This document shows, one piece after another, positions 10,201 to 18,371 of a stretch of 64,000 nt of DNA. Positions within the stretch are counted from its first letter, which is position 1. The number at the start of each line of letters is the position of its first letter. The notes under the pieces are model-generated. The model did no database searches and was not told where the DNA came from. It saw nothing but the letters and a program-made list of their open reading frames with translations. The stretch is from contig JAHCID010000007.1 in NCBI GenBank assembly GCA_026129405.1, positions 207,393 to 271,392 of the forward strand. The letters are read 5' to 3'. This DNA is from a bacterium (GTDB lineage Bacteria; Desulfobacterota; Binatia; DP-6). The position numbers and the translations under genes are program-made.

Positions 10201-10286
10201 CAGAGCGTGCCGGCAACGAGGCCCGCCACCACGATCGCGACGCCCGCCAGCTGCGCCGTCGCCTCGCGCTTGGATTCCAGGGGCAC
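7284..10286 (-). CDS. 1000-residue membrane protein with large soluble domain, unknown function
   Basis: Residues about 12-28 form one membrane anchor. A soluble region of roughly 550 residues follows, and then about seven or eight membrane segments between residues 580 and 990. Parts of the soluble region look like alternating beta/alpha units (LVLWITVNLLG, PVHVIGPRGSRGL, AVALVTEWDTFYG, GAIGVLGTDAYDKL, DVVFFTTDLDAVML), which suggests a periplasmic-binding-protein-like ligand fold, possibly a receptor. This is inference from pattern only. Between membrane segments lies a charged loop around residues 690-740. The start is GTG 10286 and sits within a hairpin. The gene is monocistronic as far as can be seen. 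I recognise no named family. Confidence 0.75.
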   Translation of the reverse strand: MPLESKREATAQLAGVAIVVAGLVAGTLWRDVPLVSSRPHEAASLDDGARVSAAPARLWQDPLQAVDAHVAACKRRSPNAGCGDAGPTLPLPQGTRVLPVVLRSGGTPDDAESRLRDRYAVVAALGKTGYVPSDEEHVRYRVVSADGTGSAIPFEVYTRNALRPDPDPGRPTHVLVLWITVNLLGARPIDDLAEIVQVLAPGQRGPVHVIGPRGSRGLVALLRGVEGVPVGLPFRMLFHSPWATVDQGTLDAELGSRKKYERLARQLSRRGATITRHIADDGRLARTLVDELALRGLDLGKGRRDAVALVTEWDTFYGRAFPSTFERKLSAHAANKPPLCIEGEGECTPLYRFAYLRGLDGSLARERKAASDKSGNGGGRLVPTVEELRRWREALERPEGNGQLDYLRRVADRIEAVNRRLRAADECGLGRRLLDHCRRIGAIGVLGTDAYDKLLVLQALRPRFPDVVFFTTDLDAVMLHPAELAWTRNLVVASGFGLQVHWQQQGGVPPFRDAYQTALYAATLAALSRDAPPNGSTPGLHRDALPPRLFEVGRYGAIDLSIDDATPANGIRHPQPPDLLGLQTDAFWRLARVDGVLLLGLVIVGVLLAAPALPNRASAAETRLRGLAVVAVAAAPILVVLLLVWETMGHGEPLSLADGVSTWPTTVLDGWTTLIALGLIVRIHHALAASDSQIAADYGWQTGFAGGATGLREVLYDAARGRMHPSLRVKGGSAAPAVTAHDLWKGYIMRGTPRVRYLRALAGALLFLATAWCLLAMLGFPRVPARGAVARGSSVIVGIVCMAAVVYLNFMVVDVSRLAVRFIDELGALSQPWTDAELAERSAAWGTGILGARELARIRLIERHSDCVAPFVFYPGLAIALMLAARSTLLDAWAFPPSLLVILGLLAASVVACAIFVRRAAQRARIAALARMREQSWRLAASADPEDAALRKEAEVAIERIQALDGGAFAPLSQHPIVAAVLVPSGSLGMLALLEGTFSR

Positions 10287-10293
10287 TGGAATC
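10273..10293. promoter_or_regulatory. hairpin covering a GTG start codon
   Basis: Arms GATTCCAG (10273-10280) and CTGGAATC (10286-10293) are perfectly complementary around a five-base loop. On the minus strand the GTG start of the 1000-residue gene (10284-10286) lies in the loop and at the stem edge, so the mRNA hairpin would mask initiation. No strong Shine-Dalgarno sequence precedes it. Regulatory role inferred. Confidence 0.4.
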
Positions 10294-10452
10294 TCTGACT
10301 AGCAATCTCGATGCCTCGCTCTCCGCCAGCCCGGAGACACGCATCGCGTCGCCCCGGCAGGCGCTCGTGCGCCCCGACCGTCCGGCCCCCGAGACAACGC
10401 GTCCGCCGCCCTGGATCGGAACGCCGATCCGGCGGTCGGTGCCCGGCCCGCG

Positions 10453-11348
10453 TCAGTAGGGCCGGTCGCCGGCCACCGTCACGCGCTCCATCACGCGCAC
10501 CTCGGGCCAGTAGTCCGAGCTGGCGTAGTGCTGCGTCGAGCGGTTGTCCCAGAAGGCGATCGAGTCCTTCCGCCAGTGGAAGCGCACCTGGTACTCGGGG
10601 CAGCTCGCCTGCTGGTAGAGGTAGCTCAGGAGACGGGCGCTCTCGTCGCGCTCCATGCCCTCGACGTGGCTGGTGAAGCCGCGGTTCACGTAGATCACCT
10701 TCTCGCCCGTCTGCGGATGCGTGCGCACGATCGGGTGCGAGACCGGCGGGTACTCGCGCTGCTTCTCGGCGAGCTTCTCCGGCGAGAGCATGCGTCCGAA
10801 GGTGATCGTGAAGTCGTGCACCGCCCGCAGGCCGTCGATCCGCTCCCTCACCGCTTCGGGCAATCCTTCGTAGGCGGCCGCCATGTCGGCGAAGAGCGTG
10901 TCGCCACCGACCGGCGGACATTCGCGGCAGCGCAGGATCGAGCCCAGCGACGGGGCCACGCGCCAGGTCACGTCGGAGTGCCAGCCGTTCTCGTAGCCGC
11001 CGATCGCCTCGTTCTTCGCCAGCAGCACGACCTCGGGGCAGCCCTCCGGCGCGGGCAGGAACGGGTGCACCTCGAGCTCGCCGAAGCGGCGGCCGAAGGC
11101 GGCGTGCTCGGCCGGCGAGAGGTCCTGGTCGCGGAAGAAGAGGACCTTGAACGCGAGCAGCGCGCGCCGGAGCTCCGCGAAGTCGCGTCGTCGAGCGGGC
11201 GGCGCAGGTCGAGGCCGGCGATCTCGGCGCCGAGCGTGGCGCCCACCTGCTCGACGCCGAAGCCCTCGAAGCGCAGGGCCGCGAGCGCTTCGCGGCGGCG
11301 GCGCAGAAACTTGCGCGGTCCGACGGGCGGCAGGACGTCGATCTGCAT
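10453..11348 (-). pseudogene. TauD/TfdA-family Fe(II)/2-oxoglutarate dioxygenase, frameshifted
   Basis: The protein is a taurine-dioxygenase-type 2-oxoglutarate oxygenase. Its iron ligands are visible: WHSDVTW (HxD), the distal STQHYASSDYW histidine, and the terminal RVMERVTVAGDRPY arginine that binds 2-oxoglutarate. The N-terminus (MQIDVLPPVG... GLDLRRPLDDA) is in one frame, while FAELRRALLAFKVLFFRDQDL onward is in another. The break is near 11195-11200, where one missing base (GCGACTTC instead of GCGGACTTC) accounts for it exactly. All other motifs are intact. Either a very recent mutation or a sequencing/assembly error is possible. Without the error the product would be about 298 residues. 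Confidence 0.8.
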
Positions 11349-11567
11349 GGCGGCCAGCATCGCACGGCCGCGTCGGCGCGATCCACCCTCGTGGACTCGA
11401 GCCGCAACGGGCCTGCCCATTCGTCGTGTCCTCTCGCTCCAGTTTCCAACCACACCGCGAGCGGGTGGCGGGCGTGTTCGAGCCGAGAGCCGAAAGGCCG
11501 CCGGCGTCCAGCTGCGCGGCGGCCCGCCCCCTGGACGTCGCGCCGAAACGATCGGGTGCGAAGGGCC

Positions 11568-13016
11568 TCACACCACGAGCGTCGCGCGACAGGGCCAGCG
11601 TCCCCCGCTCCAGCGATCGTCGGCCACACGTTGGGTGTCCAGGCTCTCGACCTCGAACTCGGCGAGCAGTTCATGGCCGGCGCGCCGGATGGTCAAGAAC
11701 CCGATGGCGTGCTCGTTGGTGGCGAAGATAGTTCCTTCGTCGAAATGCGGTAGTCTGCGCAGCAGCGCACCGCGCGCGGCGCCGTCGAGCTTCGGATCCG
11801 CGCGTCTACCGACGTCCGCACGGGTCGAAACGATGCTCGGCAGCCCGACCCGCGCGAGCGGTGAGGTCACGAACTCGATGAGCATGGCATCGGGTCGCGA
11901 CGCCGTCCGGCACCGCCAGCGCACGAGTCGGCTCCAGTGGATGTCGCCGGACAGTACGATGAAGCTGACTCCGCGCGTCGCGATTGCCCATCGCAGCGAG
12001 GCGATGAGGTCGTCGTAATCGTCGTAGTCTGCCAACGTGGTGTCGAAGTCGCTCCACGACGTCGCCGCCGCCAGGATGGGCTGCCCGAGCACGAGGATGC
12101 CGAGCCGAGGCACGCTCGCGATCCATGCGTGGAGCGCATGGCGTTGCGCAGCGGTCATCAGGTGGGACCGTCGCAGCCTGTGCGGGCATTCGCCGTCCGG
12201 GACCGTGGGACACCGGGAATGATCGGGACTCGCGCGGTCGGTCCGCGTGTCCGCGACGAACAGATCGACGTCCGCCTGCCGCCATGCGCACCAGGCGCGC
12301 TTCTCCGCCGCTCCCCCGGTGATGCCGGGTGCGAAGTTCCATTGCCCCTGCTCTCCCCAGTTCGCTGCGCGAGCAGCGTCGGCCCACTGCGCCCAGCTCC
12401 ACCAGCTGCGCGACAGCCAGATCGTCGTCTCCGGGTAGTTGTTCCAGTACTCGTGGTCGTCGCACGCGAAGACATTCGCGCCGCCCGCGAGGAGCGGGCC
12501 GAGACGCCCGGGGGCCCACGCTGCTTCGTAGCGCCGGGCGTAGACCAGCGTGGGATCGTCGCGCGTCCAGTCCGACGGCACGTCGGCGTAGATCTGATCG
12601 CCGCAGAGCACGTTCAGGTGCGGCGGGCTCGAGCGCGCCGCGAGGCGACCGAGCACCCGTCCCGCGCGGCCCACGAACTGGTCCGAGGGAAAGTAGCAGG
12701 AGAGGAGCGAGAGCCCGAAGGAGGTGTGGGCGTCGAGCCCTGCGGGCGCGGTCCGAAACCCGACGGTACTGCCACCGAACGGCCCGAGGTCGGCGACATA
12801 GTGCGTATCCGGGACGAGGTTGGCGAAGTCCACGACCCAGGTCGTCACCGGCGCCGGCCGATCCGCCACGTCGAAGCGGCAGAGCGTGCCGTGCGGCGGC
12901 GTGAGGCGAACGGGGCACGGCGGCGACGGCCAGCCGTCGAGCCGCAAGCGCGCACTCCGCGCCGTCACGGTGCCCACGAGCAGGCGCCGGCGATCAGCCA
13001 CGAAGGCGTGCGCCAA
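11568..13016 (-). CDS. PhoD-like metallophosphoesterase, apparently cytoplasmic
   Basis: The product has 482 residues. A small N-terminal beta domain (residues 1-100) is followed by a metallophosphatase core with CGDQIYADVP, FACDDHEYWNN and VLSGDIHWSRL, the ordered metal-binding motifs of the PhoD alkaline phosphatase/phosphodiesterase family. PhoD enzymes normally carry a Tat signal; none is visible here, so a cytoplasmic phosphodiesterase or phosphatase is more likely. The first 23 bases overlap the end of the upstream membrane-protein gene, indicating cotranscription. The substrate is unknown. Confidence 0.85.
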   Translation of the reverse strand: MAHAFVADRRRLLVGTVTARSARLRLDGWPSPPCPVRLTPPHGTLCRFDVADRPAPVTTWVVDFANLVPDTHYVADLGPFGGSTVGFRTAPAGLDAHTSFGLSLLSCYFPSDQFVGRAGRVLGRLAARSSPPHLNVLCGDQIYADVPSDWTRDDPTLVYARRYEAAWAPGRLGPLLAGGANVFACDDHEYWNNYPETTIWLSRSWWSWAQWADAARAANWGEQGQWNFAPGITGGAAEKRAWCAWRQADVDLFVADTRTDRASPDHSRCPTVPDGECPHRLRRSHLMTAAQRHALHAWIASVPRLGILVLGQPILAAATSWSDFDTTLADYDDYDDLIASLRWAIATRGVSFIVLSGDIHWSRLVRWRCRTASRPDAMLIEFVTSPLARVGLPSIVSTRADVGRRADPKLDGAARGALLRRLPHFDEGTIFATNEHAIGFLTIRRAGHELLAEFEVESLDTQRVADDRWSGGRWPCRATLVV

Positions 13017-13935
13017 GCCCGACCAGCGAGTCGGTCAGGCTCTTCGAGACTCGCGGAGCGACCAACAGCAGCCCGAACGCGGCGAGGAATACGACGGGCA
13101 TCGCGGACACCGACCACGTGTCGGGCATTGCAGCCGGGGGCCCGTCGAGGGGAGCGTTGCGCAGCATGGCGGTGACGAGCCCAGCCTCGACGGCTGCGAA
13201 AGCGATGGAGGCCCAGTGCAGCTGGCGGTGGTAGCGGTACTCGGCCGCCTTGATCGCGTTCGCCAGCTCGCGCTCCGCGCGCATGACGCCCGGAACGAAC
13301 GCTTCCACGAACGCGTCCCGCCAGGTCTGGAGCAGCCCCGGGTTCACGCGCTCGACCTGACCGAGCATCTCCAGCCAGCGGGCGACGGTCTCGCGGATCC
13401 GAGCGTCCTCCGGCGTGAACGCCTCGAGGCCGATGCTGATCTCTCCGCGTTCGCGAGCGCCGCTGCGGATCAGCTGGTCCAGACCCTCGACTACCTCCCG
13501 GCAGTCGGGCCCGGCAGCCATGAGGGCGATGCGTGTCACGTTCTGGACGTCGGCGTCCGAGACGTCCGAGACGGGGTCGTCACCCACAGCGCGGAGCACG
13601 AAGCTCTCGATCAGACGTCGCTGTGGCCCGTCCCACCAGTCCCGCCGCAGCTCCGGGGAGAGGCCGGCCGGAATCGTGCCGATGGGCTTGTTCGCCAGCA
13701 ACGCCCAGCGCGGACCTTCGCCTGCCCCGTAGACGCTGCCGTACACGATGTACAGCAGGGCCTCCCAGTAGCGACGAACCTTCACACCGGTGAGCTTGAA
13801 GAGCTCGACGAGCGCCTGGTGCACCGGAGCGAATAGGCCGATCAGTGCAAGGAAGTCCGGGGAAAGCATCCGATTGAACGACTGCAGGAACGCCGCCGGG
13901 AGATCCATGCCGGCATCTTGCAAGGCGGATACCAT
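12994..13935 (-). CDS. membrane-associated protein of unknown function, partner of PhoD-like gene
   Basis: About 313 residues from ATG 13935; an alternative ATG lies at 13908, and a longer frame reaches 14115. Near the N-terminus are two hydrophobic stretches (FLALIGLFAPVHQALV and YWEALLYIVYGSVYG). The middle 180 residues are soluble, charged and helical. Two clear membrane helices close the protein (HWASIAFAAVEAGLV and PVVFLAAFGLLLVAP). I recognise no family. The 23-base overlap with the downstream phosphoesterase gene argues for a functional pair in which this protein may anchor or regulate the enzyme. That role is inference. Confidence 0.65.
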   Translation of the reverse strand: MVSALQDAGMDLPAAFLQSFNRMLSPDFLALIGLFAPVHQALVELFKLTGVKVRRYWEALLYIVYGSVYGAGEGPRWALLANKPIGTIPAGLSPELRRDWWDGPQRRLIESFVLRAVGDDPVSDVSDADVQNVTRIALMAAGPDCREVVEGLDQLIRSGARERGEISIGLEAFTPEDARIRETVARWLEMLGQVERVNPGLLQTWRDAFVEAFVPGVMRAERELANAIKAAEYRYHRQLHWASIAFAAVEAGLVTAMLRNAPLDGPPAAMPDTWSVSAMPVVFLAAFGLLLVAPRVSKSLTDSLVGLGARLRG

Positions 13936-14130
13936 CCGCGCTCGATATCGAGCCCAATGCGGACGCACACACACCCAGCGGCGCTGCCCGCCATCCGTCC
14001 AGCAGAGCGGACGGACGTGGAATATCCTGGACACCCGAGGCTGCTCCTGCGTGCCGGCGGCCCGTAGAAAGGGGGCCGTCACCCCGATGGTGCCGTGCTC
14101 CGCGGGACCACGCACTAGCGGTCGCGCCCG

Positions 14131-15513
14131 TCAGGACGCCGCCGCGAGTCGCTCCACCGCCGTGGCGAGGCGCTTGCCGTAGAAGCGCAGGCAGTTCCCC
14201 GCCAGCAGCTTGGCGAGATGCTCGCGGCCGTACTCGCGCGTCGTGGCCACGTTCTTCACGCAGTCGGTGAGAACGCCGTCCCAGTGTCCGTAGTCGGCGC
14301 TGAAGCACGCGACGTCCTCGCCCAGCGGACCGAGGGCCTCGCGCAGGTACGCGGGCGCCGGATCGTCGGACTCGAAGCTCACGTAGATCTGCCCGCGGCG
14401 GAAGAAGTCGACGGGATCGTGGTCGAGGTGCCGGTGCTCGTGCAGGAACTCGGCGGCGCCGGCGGCGGTCCGCTCCTCGTGCGTGGTCGCGCGCCAGAGG
14501 TCCCACGCCTGCTTCGCCTTGCGCAGCGGCTGGCGCTTCTGCGCGCGGCCGACCTTCTCGCGCAGCAGCTCGCGTGCGAACTGCGCACCGGGGACCTTCG
14601 TATGCGGCTGGAAGTCGCGGATGCGCTTCTCCCAGTGCTCGTGGAAGGCGTGGATCAGGTCGGGGAGCCAACCGCAGCCGGCCTCGAGGAAGCCCAGGCG
14701 CAGCGCCGGGAAGCGGTCGAAGACGCCGTCGAAGACGCAGGTCGCGAGCGCCATCTGCATCTGGTTCCGGTGTCCGAAGATGTGCGACAGGACGAACGTG
14801 TCGACCTGCTCGGCGATGCCCGCCGGCATGTAGACGCCGGGCGACCCGTGCACGCCGACGGCGACGTCGAGCGCTTCCGCGGCGGCGAGGATCGGCGCGA
14901 AGTCGGGATGCGAGAGGTGCTTCGGCAGGCGCACGTGCGGGAAGGCGTCGCGCGCCGCGGGGTGCGGCACCGGCAGGCTCGGGGGCACGTGCACGCCGAC
15001 CATGCCGAGCTCCTCGACACAGCGGCGCAGCTCCTTCGTCGCTTCGCCGACGTCGACCAGCGACACGAACCCGACCGGGAAGAGCCGCCCCGCCCACGGC
15101 CGACAGTCGTCGGCGATGTAGTCGTTGTAGGCGCGCATGCAGGCGACCGCGAGCTCGGGGTCGATGATCGCCTCGAAGCTGAGCGTCATCGAGCCGTAGA
15201 GCACCTGCGCGTCGACGCCCTCGCGGTCCATGTGCTGCACGCGGATGCGGTTGAAGACGCCGCCGATGGCGGTCTCGGGATGGATGGCGGCGAACGCGCC
15301 CTTGCCCGGGCCCTCGGGCTGCGGGAAGAGGCGCTCCAGCTCCGGGCGGCCGGTCTGCGGGTCGACGTCGCGGATCACGAGCCGCTGCTGCCCGAAGCGG
15401 TCGCGCCGGGCGCGCAGGCGCGCGCGGTACGGGGCGTCCAGGTAGTCGAAGAAGACGACCGGGTTCTCCATCTTGTGCGCGTCGGCGTCGACGACCGGCA
15501 GTCCGTCCCACAT
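14131..15513 (-). CDS. amidohydrolase-2 family metal-dependent hydrolase
   Basis: A 460-residue TIM-barrel hydrolase of the Amidohydrolase_2 (ACMSD-like) type. It begins VVDADAHKMEN, the variant N-terminal metal motif of this clan. It continues with VGVHGSPGVY, LRLGFLEAGCGWLPDLI and the ACFSADYGHWDG segment that carries the catalytic Asp and His. Such proteins decarboxylate or hydrolyse small aromatic or cyclic acids; the substrate here is not predictable. The gene is alone, divergent from the M20 peptidase-like gene 92 bases away. Confidence 0.85.
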   Translation of the reverse strand: MWDGLPVVDADAHKMENPVVFFDYLDAPYRARLRARRDRFGQQRLVIRDVDPQTGRPELERLFPQPEGPGKGAFAAIHPETAIGGVFNRIRVQHMDREGVDAQVLYGSMTLSFEAIIDPELAVACMRAYNDYIADDCRPWAGRLFPVGFVSLVDVGEATKELRRCVEELGMVGVHVPPSLPVPHPAARDAFPHVRLPKHLSHPDFAPILAAAEALDVAVGVHGSPGVYMPAGIAEQVDTFVLSHIFGHRNQMQMALATCVFDGVFDRFPALRLGFLEAGCGWLPDLIHAFHEHWEKRIRDFQPHTKVPGAQFARELLREKVGRAQKRQPLRKAKQAWDLWRATTHEERTAAGAAEFLHEHRHLDHDPVDFFRRGQIYVSFESDDPAPAYLREALGPLGEDVACFSADYGHWDGVLTDCVKNVATTREYGREHLAKLLAGNCLRFYGKRLATAVERLAAAS

Positions 15514-15605
15514 GCGGTCGATATAGGGAGGGGCTCATCGAGCGGTCAACGGGGTCGTGACGAGGCGGCTTGACGGTGCGCAAGAGGCTCTGCGAGGCTC
15601 GCCCG

Positions 15606-16763
15606 ATGACGCCCAAGGACGCGGCACGCGAGCGCATCCGGCACGCCGAACCCGATCTCCTGGCGCTGCACCGCCGCATCCACACCTACCCGGAGCTGGC
15701 GTTCGAGGAGGAGCGCGCCGCCGGCTGGTGCGCCGACGCCCTCGACGCCGCGGGCTTCCGCGTCGAGCGCGGCGTCGCGGGCCTGCCGACGGCGTTCGAG
15801 GCGACCGCCGGCTCGGGCCCGCTCCACGTCGCGATCTGCGCCGAGTACGACTGTCTGCCCGACATCGGCCACGCCTGCGGCCACAACCTCATCGCCGCCG
15901 CGGCGATCGGCGCGGGCATCGCCGCGGCGCGCGTCGCGGACGACGTCGGGCTCACGGTGCACGTCCTCGGCACGCCGGCCGAGGAGGCGGGCGGCGGCAA
16001 GATCCTCATGCTCGAGCGCGGCGTCTTCTCGGGCGTGCACTGCGCCATGATGGTGCATCCCGCGCCGGTCGACGTGGTCGAGCCGCCGGTGCTCGCCTTC
16101 TCCGAGTTCGACGTCAACTACTTCGGCAAGGAGGCGCACTCCGCCGCCTTCCCCGAGCGCGGCGTCAACGCCGCCGACGCCCTCACCATCGCGCAGACCG
16201 CCATCGGCCTCCTGCGCCAGCACATCCGCCGCACCGACCGCGTCCACGGCATCGTCACGCGCGGCGGCTCGGCGCCCAACGTCGTCCCCGCCCACACCTG
16301 CGCGCGCTACATCGTGCGCGCGCAGACGCTCGCCGACCTCGGCGAGATCCGTGAGAAGGTCCTGCGCTGCTTCGAGGCCGGAGCGCTCGCCACCGGCAGC
16401 CGCATGGACGTCGCCGACGTCGGGGCGCCATACGCCGAGATGCACCACGAGCCGCACCTGGCGGAGCTCTACCGCCGCAACGCCGAGGCGCTCGGCCGCA
16501 GCTTCCCGGACGTCCGCGCCATCCTGGAGCGCGCCGCCGGCTCGACCGACATGGGCAACGTCTCGCTCGCCCTGCCGTCGATCCATCCGATGATCGGCGT
16601 CGAGTCGTTTCCGGCGGTGAATCACCAGCCGGAGTTCACGGCCGCGTGCGCGACGCCGTCGGCCGATCGCGCCGTGCTCGACGGCGCCACGGCGCTCGCC
16701 TGGACGGCCATCGACGTGGCGAGCGACCCGGGGCTCGTCGCCCGGCTACGCCGCCGCGGCTGA
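15606..16763 (+). CDS. M20 family amidohydrolase/peptidase
   Basis: A 385-residue zinc hydrolase of the M20D (AbgA/IAA-amino-acid hydrolase-like) group, which cleaves N-acyl or p-aminobenzoyl amino acids. Residues 20-30 read HRRIHTYPELAFEE, as in this group. Zinc ligands appear in GHACGHNL, TPAEEAGGGK and MMVHPAP. The lid/dimerisation domain contains GKEAHSAAFPERGVNA. The C-terminus has STDMGNVSLALPSIHP, typical of the AbgB-like branch. ATG 15606 is preferred to a TTG at 15570 because the family begins close to it. It is convergent with the next gene through a shared hairpin. Confidence 0.9.
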   Translation: MTPKDAARERIRHAEPDLLALHRRIHTYPELAFEEERAAGWCADALDAAGFRVERGVAGLPTAFEATAGSGPLHVAICAEYDCLPDIGHACGHNLIAAAAIGAGIAAARVADDVGLTVHVLGTPAEEAGGGKILMLERGVFSGVHCAMMVHPAPVDVVEPPVLAFSEFDVNYFGKEAHSAAFPERGVNAADALTIAQTAIGLLRQHIRRTDRVHGIVTRGGSAPNVVPAHTCARYIVRAQTLADLGEIREKVLRCFEAGALATGSRMDVADVGAPYAEMHHEPHLAELYRRNAEALGRSFPDVRAILERAAGSTDMGNVSLALPSIHPMIGVESFPAVNHQPEFTAACATPSADRAVLDGATALAWTAIDVASDPGLVARLRRRG

Positions 16764-16779
16764 GCAGCCGCGGCTCAGC
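16759..16779. terminator. stem-loop overlapping both stops of a convergent gene pair
   Basis: GCTGAGC and GCTCAGC, seven bases apart, form an inverted repeat that contains the TGA of the plus-strand M20 gene (16761-16763) and the stop of the minus-strand gene (16775-16777). Its position suggests a compact bidirectional terminator. No U-tract is seen. Confidence 0.4.
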
Positions 16780-17323
16780 GGGGATGCGGCTCGAGACTGC
16801 CGAGCAGGTCGCCGAAGTCGCTCTGCGCATCGCGGATCGTCGTGTCGGGGCCGGTCGCGCGGAAGAACCACGGGCCGCCCTCGCCCTCCACGATCGCCGC
16901 CAGCATGCGGTAGTGCGGCTTCTCGGCGCCGCCGCCGCCGCCCATCACGCCCGGCTTGTAGGTGCCGCTCAGGTCGACGTCGGTGATCTCGAGGCCCCCG
17001 ACCTTGCGCTTCGCGATCACCGCGACCTCCTTCGTCGGACGGCCGTCGGGCTGCGTGAACTGGCTGAACCAGCGCTCGAGATTCTGCTCCACGCCGCCCC
17101 CCTGGCTCTTGCCGAAGAAGAAGAGGACGAGCTCGCCGTCCTCGGTGTCGGTGCCGGCGCGGGGGATGCGGTACTGGGCCGCGCGCATGTCCGACGGCGC
17201 CGGCACCCGCTGCCAGGTGGTGGGCAGGGAGTAACGCAGGCCGGCGTCCTCCTTGCGCGTCGTCTCGCCGGCGACGGCGAGCGCGGCGGTCACGGCGATG
17301 ACGGCGACGACGAGGTGGCGCAT
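16775..17323 (-). CDS. secreted protein of unknown function
   Basis: A 182-residue protein with a signal peptide (MRHLVVAVIAVTAALAVAGE) and cleavage near residue 18-19. The mature domain (AGLRYSLPTTWQRVPAP ... YRIPRAG ... ELVLFFFGKSQGG ... RWFSQFTQPDG) resembles a family of exported proteins with a PsbP/Mog1-like beta sandwich that opens with a 'predicted pulse' of Trp-Pro-type residues. A glycine run lies near residue 130. Its task is unknown. It is divergent from the ECF sigma factor gene, 110 bases away. Confidence 0.65.
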   Translation of the reverse strand: MRHLVVAVIAVTAALAVAGETTRKEDAGLRYSLPTTWQRVPAPSDMRAAQYRIPRAGTDTEDGELVLFFFGKSQGGGVEQNLERWFSQFTQPDGRPTKEVAVIAKRKVGGLEITDVDLSGTYKPGVMGGGGGAEKPHYRMLAAIVEGEGGPWFFRATGPDTTIRDAQSDFGDLLGSLEPHPR

Positions 17324-17433
17324 GAGGCGCCCCCCTATCCGTCGGAGCCGATGCCGGTCAACCTCGGCGGGAGGACGTCGTCCCCGCTCGGGCCCCGCTG
17401 GTAGATGGTCCGGGCCGTGGGTAGAACGCGCGC

Positions 17434-18351
17434 GTGGCCTCCGATCCGACGGACGAGACGCCCGCGCTCGACGACGCGACGTCGGCGTTCGTACGCGCCC
17501 GGCCGCGCCTGTTCGGCATCGCGTACCGCATGCTCGGCAGCGTGCCGGAGGCCGAGGACGTCGTGCAGGAGACCTGGCTCCGCTGGCAGGCGACCGACCG
17601 CGACGTGGTCGTCCATCCGGCGGCCTTCCTCGCCACCACGACGACGCGGCTCGCCATCACCGCCGCCCAGTCCGCCCGGGTACGGCGCGAGGCCTACCTC
17701 GGGCCGTGGCTGCCCGAGCCGATCGACACGAGCGCCGATCCGGGCCTCGGGGCCGAGCGCGGCGAAGCGCTCGAGCTCGCGGTGCTCCTCCTCCTCGAGC
17801 GGCTGCCGCCGCTCGAGCGCGCCGCCTACGTGCTGCGCGAGGCGTTCGACCACTCCTACGCCCAGATCGCCGAAACCCTCCAGGTGAGCGAGGCCAACGC
17901 GCGCCAGCTCGCGAGCCGGGCGCGCAAGCACCTCGCCGCCGAACGGCGCACGCACGTGGACGTGGACGAGCAGCGCCGCCTGCTCGATGCGTTCCTCGTC
18001 GCGGCACGGGCAGGCGACATGGCGTCGCTGGTCGGGCTGTTCACGCCCGAGGTGGTCAGCATGTCGGACGGCGGCGGCGTGGTGCGGGCGGCGCGACGGC
18101 CGGTCGCGGGGCGCGATCGGGTCGCGCACTTCCTCGTGGCGATCTCGCGCTGGCTCTGGGTCGATGCGACGATCACCCCGGTCGAGGCCAACGGTCGCGC
18201 CGCGCTGCTCATCCGACGCGAGGGCCGGCCCTACGCCCTGCTGGCGATCCACACGACGGGCCCGACGATCGATCGCATCTTCTGGGTCATGCATCCCGAC
18301 AAGCTCGCCGGCATCGCCCGCGCGGCGGACCTCGGCGCCGCGGCGCCCTGA
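17434..18351 (+). CDS. ECF41-type RNA polymerase sigma factor with C-terminal SnoaL-like domain
   Basis: The product has 305 residues. Sigma region 2 (LFGIAYRMLGSVPEAEDVVQ) and region 4 (LPPLERAAYVLREAF, then SYAQIAETLQVSEANARQL) are followed by a 110-residue SnoaL-like extension. That extension contains DGGGVVRAARRPV, NGRAALLI and a late VMHPDKL. These match the DGGG, NGxPA and NPDKL motifs of the ECF41 group, in which the extension replaces an anti-sigma factor. ECF41 genes are usually next to an oxidoreductase/epimerase/decarboxylase target; here the target is probably the NmrA-type gene at 18.8-19.6 kb. The start is GTG 17434. No ECF41-like promoter is seen upstream of the gene itself. 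Confidence 0.88.
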   Translation: MASDPTDETPALDDATSAFVRARPRLFGIAYRMLGSVPEAEDVVQETWLRWQATDRDVVVHPAAFLATTTTRLAITAAQSARVRREAYLGPWLPEPIDTSADPGLGAERGEALELAVLLLLERLPPLERAAYVLREAFDHSYAQIAETLQVSEANARQLASRARKHLAAERRTHVDVDEQRRLLDAFLVAARAGDMASLVGLFTPEVVSMSDGGGVVRAARRPVAGRDRVAHFLVAISRWLWVDATITPVEANGRAALLIRREGRPYALLAIHTTGPTIDRIFWVMHPDKLAGIARAADLGAAAP

Positions 18352-18371
18352 CGCGGACGCGCGGCGATCAC

